From: Actinomortierella ambigua
Lineage: Eukaryota > Mortierellomycota > Mortierellomycetes > Mortierellales > Mortierellaceae
DNA: 39,950 nucleotides
Reading direction: 5' to 3'
NCBI GenBank assembly: GCA_016098155.1
Contig: JAAAJB010000330.1
Span: 1 to 39,950, forward strand
In this document: positions 32,022 through 39,950 of the stretch, in pieces
How the letters are laid out: the number at the start of each line of letters is the position of its first letter
How positions within the stretch are numbered: position 1 is the stretch's first letter
Made by a program: the position numbers and the translations under genes
Notes under the pieces: model-generated
The model's database searches: none
Seen by the model: the letters and a program-made list of their open reading frames with translations, nothing else
Told to the model about the DNA's origin: nothing

Positions 32022-32831
32022 GTGGAATGTGTCTGTCTCGCTTTGGTTCCTCTTGGGGGTTGATGGAATGGGGAGTGTTGTTGACGCGTGATGAGAGAAT
32101 GAAGGAGGAGGGAATGCGAGTCAAGTTGAGTGAATGAATGAATGAATGAAAGAAAGGCTGATCGTGACAAGGGGTGCTGGTGGAGGTTTGAGAGCTGAGA
32201 GTCGAGTTGCGACGGGTAGTGGACAGGAGGAGGAGGAAAGGTAGAGCAAAAAGAGTAAATATAGAAAGAAAGAAAAGCAGGTTCTTCACAATACGTGTGT
32301 GTGCAAGGAGGCAGACAGGTCGGAGAGTAGGAGACGAGAAGCGAAGCGAAGAAGAAGAAGAAGAAGAAGAAGAGAGAAGAGAGAGAAGAAGAAGAATCAA
32401 GAAATAAGAAATGCGAAATATGAAATATGAAACAAGAAACAAGAAACAAGAAAAAAAAAGGGACGAAAGGAAACCGTTAAACTTGGAGACCAATGAAAAT
32501 GAAGTGGAGGTTGAAAAGGTGATTGTTACCCAAGTGAGTGAAGGCCCCTGTCCATCAGTCTAAATCACTTGTCGCTCTTTTTTTTTTTTACTCCGCGCAC
32601 TCACACTCTCGCACCCTCACATACACCCACACTCTCGCACCGACATTCGCTCTCACCTCTCTCAGTCTTCCCCACGCACAGCACCTCCCTCCCCTCCTCT
32701 GCCTCTACTACCCCTCTACTACGCACTGCTCCACACACACACCCCCCACCCATTCCCACCACCGCTTGTGCCATCCCTCTCAAGTTACATTCGTTCACAC
32801 GCCCTCCTTCCTCTTCCATTCGACCCCCACC
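32022..32831. promoter_or_regulatory. Divergent promoter region, PARG-like and esterase genes
   Basis: About 810 bases between divergent genes. It contains GAATGAAT units (32131-32155), GAAGAA repeats (32346-32373), GAAACAA units (32428-32450) and a pyrimidine/CAC-rich leader just before the esterase start. The esterase frame is open upstream to 32538, but those residues are Thr/His/Pro strings from repeats. Confidence 0.5.
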
Positions 32832-34572
32832 ATGACCAACCGCTCGCGCGTCAAAAAAAGTCCAGCCTCTTCTCATTCTGCTGGCGCGACAAGGCCAAAG
32901 CCCGAACCCTCCTCGCCTCTCCCAGACGCGCCTGCTGTACATTCTCAGGACGACACTGGCAACACCGACGAAACAGACAACAACGATAGCAGAGACACGA
33001 GCAGCGCCTCTCCTCCTGCTGCTCACCACGCAAACCCGGAAGACGGCTCGGCATCTCTCCGCCAGCGACGCCTGCAGCGAGATCGCCAAAAGGAGCGCGA
33101 GGCTCTCCAGAGCCATCGCCACCCTTCCCCTTACGATCTGCAGGAACCACGCGTCAAAAACGGGCGCACTACCGGCGGCACAGGCCGTCTGCCCCGCGAT
33201 GCCGCCTTCACACCGACCTACATCAACGCCTGTACAGCCAACTCGCTCATCGCCCTGGTCTCGATCGCCGTCACCTGCGCATTCTTCTATTTTAAAATCA
33301 TTGCTGGCTTGCTCGAGTCACCACAGATTGGACGCAGCATAGGCTTTGGTGGTCGAGGAGGACCTAACAGCCAGCTTCTCCATCCAGACGACGTCCTGTA
33401 CTTTCAACAGTTTGAAGGCGAGCCTCGCATCGAGATTGAGCCTATCTGTCCCACGGACGCCGAGCGCCGGCGCATCGACAGTATAACCGACGATGGGTGT
33501 CCTCATTTTGGTCGCATTGTCGTACTGGCAGACTCAATTGCTCGCTTTGCCACCTCGCATGCCACCCATGGTTGGATTGGAACCCTAGTCGACGAATGGG
33601 CTGGACGTGCTGATGTCGTCGTACGCACCTTTCCAGGTACGTACTTGTCTTGACGCACGAGACCGGAGATGGAAACAATTGTTGGGCTGAGGAGTTGATA
33701 AGAGATGTGTCTAACAGTCCAAATTGTTTTTCTTTCCTACTAAAAAAAAAAAAGGGTACAACACGAGATGGGTGAATGCTCTCCTCCCAGATCTACTCAA
33801 ACAGGATCAGATCGTCTCCCAGCAGACAGCCGGAACAACAACCACCACAGGCACTGCTGCACCCCCTACGACACGTTCATCATCACGCCCATCACTCATT
33901 ATTATCGCTCTGGGCACGGACGATGCCGCACTTCCCTTCACACGCCAACACGTGTCGCTAGAAGAGTTTACAGCCCACCTGACCTCAATCGTCGAAACCC
34001 TCCAATACCCAGACTCGCCCAACTTTGCACCCCATCATCGCATCGTCCTTGTCACCCCAGGTCCCGTCCACGACGAGATCTGGGCCAAGAGCCTGTCCGG
34101 CATCCACCAGCGCCTAGATCATCTCAACAATGTCACTCAAGAGTACGTGGAGGCCGTACAGCAAGTCGGCCAGAAGCTTCGGATACCCGTCGTGGATCTC
34201 TGGCATGAGATTATGTGTCAGATCAGTGCTGGACCTGTGGCCCTGGAAGAAAAACTCGTCCCCATCCAAGGAACGGCAGCAGCAGGAGGAGGACTTGGAC
34301 GAGACCCGGACCTAGAGAGACAACAAGCCCATGCACGAGATGTCCTTGGCGTCGCTCCTTGCACGGTGCACGAGTCGAGCCAATTGGATCACTATCTCAT
34401 GGACGGCCTGCACTTGCGACGTATGGGCAATGAAGTTTTGAGCAAGTCCATCCTCAACACGGTGGCGAAGCATTATCCAGAGATGCACCCTCGCTGCTGG
34501 AAAACTATCCATCCCGGTTATGAAACACTGGACCCCAGTGCAGACCAGACTGCACTGCAATGGCACTGCTAG
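32832..34572 (+). CDS. IAH1-like SGNH/GDSL esterase with N-terminal membrane anchor
   Basis: Resembles isoamyl-acetate-hydrolysing esterase IAH1, an SGNH hydrolase that cleaves short acetate esters. Exons 32832-33636 and 33755-34572, 540 residues. The start MTNRSRVKK has a good CACCATG context. About 130 disordered, charged residues precede one hydrophobic segment (138-160, LIALVSIAVTCAFFYFKIIA), so the catalytic part is probably lumenal or extracellular. Block I reads VVLADSIARF: the nucleophile-position Ser 235 is present but the usual Gly of GDS is Ala. Block II reads VVVRTFPGYNTRWVNALLP, the strongest IAH1 resemblance. Block III reads LGTDDA (322-325) in place of GxND, so the oxyanion Asn is Asp. 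Block V DGLHL supplies Asp 485 and His 488. The segment APHHRIVLVTPGPVHDEIW also fits the family. Activity may be altered. The intron ends in an A-run rather than pyrimidines. Confidence 0.85.
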
Positions 34573-34706
34573 AGACCGAGGAGAGTAGAAAAGAAATGGT
34601 GGGAGGGGGGAGAGCTCGGAAACTTTCGTAGTATGTAGAAAACTGGACAAGTTTAGAGCAAGACTGTTTGTTTGGTTGTTTCGTTTTGAACTTTTTAGTT
34701 TTTGAA

Positions 34707-37147
34707 TTACTGCGATGACGGAGGGTGATCTGCATTAATGGCGTCAGTTGTAGGAGCATGTCGTCGAGCCACGGAAGCTTCGTGCAAGGAGAAAGAGAGC
34801 TGTTGTTTCTCGCGGTCCGACAAGCGCGGAACAAATGTCGAGCCGCCGATCGTTTGCACATGTGCATCAATACGCTCAAGCACACTTGCTGCTGTGGATG
34901 CTGTTGGCGAGCATGTTTGTTCTTCAGAGCCTATCTTGGGATTTCGGCCAACAAGAGCAATGTTCTTTGTGCTTGGGATACGAAGAACTTCACGCTCTAC
35001 TTGATACCCGCAAAGATCGATCATACGTTCAATATAGTCGACATAGGCCTTGTACTTGCCCTCTGCATACCCTTGCGGGAACGTGTACTTTCCATTCAGA
35101 TCGAAGAAGCAACATGGAATAACAACGAACCTACAAGATGAGGGGGTGGGACCAGTAAAACTTTGTAAGCTGACTGACACATAATCCGGAGAGTGGAGGA
35201 TACTCTTTCCTGGCAGGAAAAAATATTAATTTCCACCTACTTTGTCCACGGCTTTGACCGAGCAGCAATGATAGGCACCCATGGTGCAAGTTCATCTGCA
35301 TGGTTGCCTATGATCCAGTCAACGCCTTCAAAGATCGCTTCATTTGGTATCAACGCTGTGGCTATAGGTTTTGAGAAGGCGATGGTAAGGGAATCACCCC
35401 AGGAATGAGAACTTTTTTTTCTTCAGAGCCCTTCTTCTACCAATAGTGCAGTGATGTCCCAGACAGTAAGAAAGCGACAAACGGTTTTTACCTTGAAGAT
35501 GGGTATTGGGTCCATAGAGCGCCCAGACTTTACGTGAGCTGATATCGATCCCTGTGCCGACATGACCTTCTTCATTAAGGATATGGCACAATAGGCCATT
35601 ACCGCACCCTAGATCCATAAAGGTCTGTTTCCGTGGAACTGTCGGTATCGTCGTCTCCGGATCTAATTTTGCCCGCTTGTGGGTCACTCCACGCTCACCT
35701 TCCTCTGCGAGTGGTGAACCCCTCTCGTCATCGCCGCCGCTGCTACTACTGCACTGTTGTTCCTGCTCACGCTCCAATTGCCACAAGGCCACAAGCCAGG
35801 CCGCGATCGCAATGTCTTCAAAGACAAACTTGCTCGTATCCGTGCGTTCAGGCCACTCTTCTACCCACCTTTTGGCGTGTTTCTCCTTGAGGCGAGCATA
35901 GGTCTCCAAGTAGAGATCCTTGGGCACCAAGACGTCATGCTGGACCTTGCTCTTGGTATAGCCTTTCGTCGTATTAACGCCCCATTTGAAAAGCTTCTTG
36001 AACAGCTCTTTGAATGCATATTGCTAAAAGCAAGAAAACAAGTTGGGTAGAGAGAGAAAAAAAAGAATGAGAACTTTGTACCCACACTGATAAGAGCAAC
36101 CTTGTCCCTTCCCAGCACACGTATATCCAATCTACCAATTTGCTGCTAATGTTGCCTTCGTCACCCGCAAGAAGCAAATCTAGCGTGATCCATCCTGCTC
36201 GACGTGTCTGGAGGCTCGGACTATTTTCTTGGTACTCGACATCACCCGTGCCCGTGTGGCCATGATCGGCGCCCTCGTGTTCGCCATCCTTATCCTTATC
36301 CTCCTCCTCTGGATCATGGCAATATCCGTACCGAAAGGCACGAAGAGCCGGATAGAAAAACGGCAAAGACTGAACCAGTGTCTGAAAGGAGTCTGAGGTA
36401 GCTGTCTTGTCACTGGGGGAAGGTGGTGTTGACTGTGCTCCATGCATGGGTGCAAAGATCGCAAATGCTGTCTTGGTGCTAAGAATGTCACCCACATGCT
36501 CACTAGTACCGTCAGCACCGTCATCGACTGCATCGTAAAAGATAATGGCTTCGTCCATGACGGGGTCTTTGTCCTTGCGCTTTGGAAGCAGTCGACGATG
36601 GACACATCGTCGACATGATGGCCGATCCCGTAGGAGGGCGTAATCTGGAGAACGTGGTTGCTGTTGAGCACCTTGCGCCTCGGCTAACGAGTCTTGAACA
36701 ATCTCAACACCCTCTACCGGCGGGATAATAGACGGTGCTTCCATGATCCATCGATTCTGTCAAAAAGAGGTGGGATAGAGGAAAACGTAGAATCCCCTGT
36801 GGTTTTGTCAGCTTCTCGACGCATGATCACCCTTTTGTGAGAAACGATCAAAGATGGGGAATAGAGGCTGGGAGAAAGATGGACAACAACTTTACCATGA
36901 CGGCCCAAAAGTCTTGTGGCCCAAAGATGACAGGTGCTTTGGCAACAGTGTACCATTGTGGCGTTGGGATATCATGGGTATCATCACTGTCGGACGTCTC
37001 GCTCTTAGTAGGTAGGGTGTCAAAATAAAAGGTTGGGTGGAAAGCAAATGCGGCGTCTACCGCATTCGTCTCCTTGCCACTCTTCCTTTTCTTCCCAGAG
37101 CTTGCTCCCTTCCTGTCCTTTGGCTTTGCTCCCTCTTGGTGCTGCAT
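34707..37147 (-). CDS. TRM44-type tRNA(Ser) Um44 2'-O-methyltransferase
   Basis: Methylates the 2'-OH of U44 in the variable region of serine tRNAs, in the cytoplasm. Exons (minus strand): 36896-37147, 36121-36756, 35492-36023, 35241-35361, 34707-35130, giving 654 residues with all phases matching. Family runs seen: PVIFGPQDFWAVM and IMEAPSII; FVFEDIAIAAWLVALW; the SAM-binding motif FMDLGCGNGLLCHILN (DLGCGNG at about 433-439) with GTGIDISSRKVWALY; DWIIGNHADELAPWVPIIAA; FVVIPCCFFDLNGKYTFPQG; YVDYIERMIDLCGYQVEREV and LRIPSTKNIALVGR. The order is that of Trm44. The first Met in frame is at 37147; an upstream in-frame stop lies at about 37231, and the open stretch between could be used only with a non-ATG start or an upstream exon inside the next gene. 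The start is therefore the least certain part. Its start codon is only 81 bases from the stop of the acyltransferase gene on the same strand. Confidence 0.87.
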
Positions 37148-37228
37148 GTGGAAAAACACATAATCATTGCGGCAACGAATGCAAAAATGTTTGATTAGAT
37201 CAATGTGACTACGGCTGAGGACCAAAAA

Positions 37229-38782
37229 TTAAACCGCTAAACTGGGACAAGGAGAGCGACTAGCATATGCCTCCTGCAGGGTCAGGTCTGTGCGGTCGGG
37301 CTTTGACACTTCCAAAAGGACACGCTTCATCTCGCGCGTGAACCACTCAGGCTGCTCTCGGCTATGGAACGCCGGCGCTTGCCATGTGTTGGTCGCCGTC
37401 AAGACCCCGTTCGCCGTCGCCACATTGATGCAAAATGCCGAGCCGATGACCCCGCCCGACTGGCCGAAAACGGCATCCTCGACCACATAGGCCTGCTCGG
37501 CCAGCGGAATCTCACAGACATCCCATCCACGCGCCAAATTCGAGATCTTGATGGTCGCCTTTCGGCCATGCTGGTCCTTGGCGATCGAGTCTCGCATAAA
37601 CTCCTCCCACCCTCCTGGATGGTTTGGTATATACTTGAGCAGCCCAAAATGCTCCATCAAGTCCTGGACACCAGCCTTCGTCTGGGTACCTTGGATCACC
37701 GACTGACGGTACACGTGTGCTGTCTGCCAGAACGATGACTCTGGCAGGAGCTGGACCGTGTGGATCAGCTCGGAGGTGTAACTCCCTTGCTCGAAACGGC
37801 CAATCTCCTTGGGCACCATGCCACGCAAGGAAACCGGCGTCGCAAACTTTTGAGCTGGCTCGACAGGCTCCCCCTTGAGCTGCCGTGGGTAGATGAAGCA
37901 CGACTGAGCTGCAAAGATAGCAGCCGTATACAGCATCGACTGCACAGTGTTGTTGTGCTTCCTGGCAGCCTGGAGGACCAACGACGTCTCCTCCTTGGTG
38001 AGTTTTAGCATATCGAGTTGTGTGATGTTGGGGCTCGGCACCGCATCAATCTCACCGGCCCAGAACTTTGTCTCTAGCGCGACTTTTACCGCCCGAGGCA
38101 GGAAAAGCGCAAGCATGGCCTCCTTCACCAGCGTCTTGAGGGATGGGCTGCAGTCGGTGCGGAGCTCCATGGGGAGCGGCATCTTCAAGCCCTTGGGAGA
38201 AGGGACAACTGTGGGGACGGTGTCGCTGTTGTTGTTAGCGGGGTTCAAAACCGCTCTATTGACTTGCTCGTGCAACTGCTCTGTCAATCCCATGGCTGAC
38301 CGACCGTCGCCAATGACATGGTGGAAATGGTAGAGGAGGAAAAACGACCCATCGGATTCGACACGGACAACGACAAGGCGCCAGACTGGGGCGGACCAGT
38401 CCGACAAGTCATACTTGAAGTTGTGCTCGCTCTCGAGGACTTTACCAACACCTTCGGGGGTTTCGACGGTCACCACTCGCACAACCTTGGAGAGATCAAC
38501 GGATGGAAGTTGCACAAACCATGGCTGATTGGAGAGGTGGTCTCGTACCACAAGGGACAAGGCGATGTGCTCTTGAATGAGCCATGTCAGGGGGCGGGCA
38601 AGAAACTGCGTCCATTCGGCTTGGTTGTCGGTCCCGGGGTGAAAGTGCCTGTCGCTCGCACGAAGCCGAGGGCCGACAATGACATTGTAGTAGACATCAG
38701 AGTTGCTCCGTGCAACGCTGTATCGCTCCAGATTGTGGACAGCACGGACTTCCGGCAGGGTACACTGTTGGGTCTCCATCAT
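37229..38782 (-). CDS. HxxxDG acyltransferase, alcohol-acetyltransferase-like
   Basis: Intron-free frame of 517 residues starting MMETQQCTLPEVRAVHNLER. Met at 38839 in the same frame would add 19 residues, but the family-like sequence starts at RAVHNLERYSVARSN. The active-site motif HHVIGDG (HxxxDG, His 155 and Asp 159) lies in FLLYHFHHVIGDGRSAMGL, as in CoA-dependent acyltransferases of the condensation/alcohol-acetyltransferase superfamily. Other supporting runs are DLSDWSAPVWRLVVV before the motif, and LTKEETSLVLQAARKHNNTV, TPVSLRGMVPKEIGRFEQG and IKISNLARGWDVCE in the C-terminal half. Fungal members acetylate alcohols (for example to isoamyl acetate) or other small molecules using acetyl-CoA. 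The true substrate cannot be read from the sequence. An IAH1-like ester hydrolase lies about 2.7 kb away beyond TRM44. Confidence 0.8.
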   Translation of the reverse strand: MMETQQCTLPEVRAVHNLERYSVARSNSDVYYNVIVGPRLRASDRHFHPGTDNQAEWTQFLARPLTWLIQEHIALSLVVRDHLSNQPWFVQLPSVDLSKVVRVVTVETPEGVGKVLESEHNFKYDLSDWSAPVWRLVVVRVESDGSFFLLYHFHHVIGDGRSAMGLTEQLHEQVNRAVLNPANNNSDTVPTVVPSPKGLKMPLPMELRTDCSPSLKTLVKEAMLALFLPRAVKVALETKFWAGEIDAVPSPNITQLDMLKLTKEETSLVLQAARKHNNTVQSMLYTAAIFAAQSCFIYPRQLKGEPVEPAQKFATPVSLRGMVPKEIGRFEQGSYTSELIHTVQLLPESSFWQTAHVYRQSVIQGTQTKAGVQDLMEHFGLLKYIPNHPGGWEEFMRDSIAKDQHGRKATIKISNLARGWDVCEIPLAEQAYVVEDAVFGQSGGVIGSAFCINVATANGVLTATNTWQAPAFHSREQPEWFTREMKRVLLEVSKPDRTDLTLQEAYASRSPCPSLAV

Positions 38783-39175
38783 TCCGAACAATGAGAGAAG
38801 GGATTTCGACAAGAAAGGTGATGAATTGAGAAAGCACAATGAATGAGAAACGCAGGGTCAGAGGCGGCGACGAGGGGAGACACATTTTTTTTGAACTTTG
38901 TGCTCTGCAGCGGCACCGTGATCGATCGGAAACGGCACATTTGTTTGTAAACGGTCAGCCTGCACTGGTAGAGTCGGTGACTTTGGTCCAACTCTTCCCT
39001 CTTATTTTTTTTGTTCGCAAGAGACGTGACAGTTGTGGGTGTTTCCCTCTTTGTGGGTAGACGGATCATAGGAGGTTCGGACAGGACATAGAGTGGGCTA
39101 TTGCATATGAGCAAGCAGATCCTCCAACACCTCTTGCGAAGCCCTGCGCCTCAGGTCCCAGCCACCCGCGCTGTC
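38783..39175. promoter_or_regulatory. Upstream region of the acyltransferase gene
   Basis: About 390 bases of ordinary composition upstream of the leftward-read acyltransferase. It contains T-runs at 38884-38891 and 39003-39011. Short open frames on both strands show no resemblance. Confidence 0.45.
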
Positions 39176-39201
39176 AAAAAAAAAAAAAAAAAAAAAAAAA
39201 A
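39176..39201 (+). repeat. Poly(A) run of 26
   Basis: An uninterrupted run of 26 A residues. It marks the boundary between normal-composition sequence on the left and AT-rich sequence with tandem repeats on the right. Confidence 0.95.
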
Positions 39202-39224
39202 CTGCGAAGTCGTCAGACGTCTTA

Positions 39225-39319
39225 TGGTTCAACTAAATTTTCGTGGTCCAGCTAAATTTCCATAGTCCAGCTAAATTTCCATAGTCCAACTAAATTTTAA
39301 TAGTCCAACTAAATTTTAA
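39225..39319 (+). repeat. Five 19-bp tandem repeats (TRGTCCARCTAAATTTYMA type)
   Basis: Five head-to-tail 19-base units at 39225-39243, 39244-39262, 39263-39281, 39282-39300 and 39301-39319. All share the core TCCARCTAAATTT except the first, which has TTCAACTAAATTT. Copies 2 and 3 resemble each other, and copies 4 and 5 are identical. Confidence 0.95.
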
Positions 39320-39880
39320 TTTGTTCATTGCAGGAAACTTTATATAATAATTTAAGCACAAAGAGGTTGACGAAGAATTAGGATCCAGACTAAGTTAGAA
39401 CAAAAAGTGCAAACTAGCGTGGGTACAAAATTTAGGACAAGTCGAGATATCGCCTTTGTTCACAGGGGCAGTAGAACAGCATATAGGCCAATTGTTCACA
39501 ATACGTTAATTGCAGAGTACTCAAAGTAAAAGTAGACATACCAAAAATCAAAATCATTTTCAGAAAGTTAGAGAGTTGTATAAAAAAATTCTCGGACAAT
39601 TTACAACAATCTGGCTAAATTTATTTAGGTAAATTCCGAGCAAAATTTACGAAAACAATTAATCGCTTAAATTCAGATTTGCATTATTTTTCATTTTAAA
39701 TTTATTTTTTGCTTAATTTTAGACAATCGCTTAAATTAATTTTAAGTAAATTTTAAAGCAGTCACTTAATGATTTGCCACCAAATTCATAACGGTTTCTT
39801 CAGTGTCACAGAATCCTGGAAGTCATCAGCAAAGTTTAAATCGAAATTACCAAATCTGGTCGATTTTTCCTTAATTTCCT
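39320..39880. other. AT-rich tract, probable repeat or mobile-element remnant
   Basis: Composition drops sharply in GC compared with the rest of the window. Motifs such as TCGCTTAAATT (near 39663 and 39726) and AAATTTA recur. No open frame of useful length and no recognisable transposase or reverse transcriptase is present. It is probably part of a repeat that continues past the right edge. Confidence 0.5.
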
Positions 39881-39950
39881 AGTTGGTCCAGTGGTCTTTC
39901 CTTCATCCCACGAAGATATCCACATGGAAAAGGTGCAGGATTCGACAACC
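39877..39950 (+). other. Possible tRNA-like Pol III element cut by the window edge
   Basis: TGGTCCAGTGG at 39884-39894 fits the tRNA A box (TRGYNNARNGG), and GGATTCGACAA at 39938-39948 partly fits the B box (GGTTCRANYCC). The spacing (54 bases from A-box start to B-box start) is about 10 longer than in an ordinary tRNA. The element could be a tRNA pseudogene, a tRNA with an intron, or the head of a tRNA-derived SINE. The 3' acceptor half lies outside the window. Confidence 0.35.

Noticed and set aside
37364..38794. Plus-strand open frames of 82-158 codons across the acyltransferase gene
   Set aside because: They are antisense to a well-supported intron-free coding region with the HxxxDG motif.

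Overview
The window is nuclear DNA of a filamentous fungus. Short GT-AG introns (mostly about 80-200 nt) interrupt almost every gene. The gene set is fungal: an Sso-type syntaxin, a fungal CaMKK/Ssp1-type kinase, Ysc84/Lsb3, a Crb2/Rad9-type mediator and TRM44. An MT-A70 methyltransferase with a Myb-like domain, long homopolymeric Gln/His/Ser/Asn tracts and pyrimidine-rich promoters point to an early-diverging lineage, most likely Mortierellomycota or Mucoromycota. The lineage call is inference. All exon joins below were made by eye from splice sites, reading frame and family resemblance.

Layout, left to right: a t-SNARE/syntaxin (-, 471-1997); a 2.45 kb divergent promoter region rich in CT repeats; a large CaMKK/Ssp1-like protein kinase (+, 4452-9500); RACK1/Asc1 (+, 9790-12447), whose third intron carries a U24-like box C/D snoRNA (about 11688-11776); a small membrane protein, possibly Apq12-like (-, 12856-13569); a Ysc84/Lsb3-type SYLF+SH3 protein (-, 13995-16315) with a GC-AG intron; a secreted-then-membrane-anchored kelch protein (+, 17352-20454) with a one-base frame conflict at one exon junction; a Crb2/Rad9/53BP1-type checkpoint mediator with tandem Tudor and two BRCT domains (+, 21207-26017); an MT-A70 adenine methyltransferase with a Myb-like domain and a PIP-box-like motif (-, 26266-29983); a membrane-anchored PARG-like (DUF2263) protein lacking the second Glu of the QEE signature (-, 30298-32021); an IAH1-like SGNH esterase with an N-terminal anchor (+, 32832-34572); TRM44 tRNA Um44 methyltransferase (-, 34707-37147); and an HxxxDG acyltransferase resembling alcohol acetyltransferases (-, 37229-38782). 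The right end (from about 39176) changes to a poly(A) run, five 19-bp tandem repeats, AT-rich sequence and a possible tRNA-like Pol III head at the edge.

Functional themes: (1) vesicle fusion and cortical actin (syntaxin, Ysc84); (2) nutrient/energy signalling and translation (CaMKK-like, RACK1 with its snoRNA, TRM44); (3) a chromatin/DNA-damage neighbourhood (Crb2-like, MT-A70, PARG-like) that is the most interesting block; (4) ester metabolism (an ester-hydrolase-like and an ester-synthase-like gene about 2.7 kb apart). No virus, CRISPR, rRNA or complete transposon was found.
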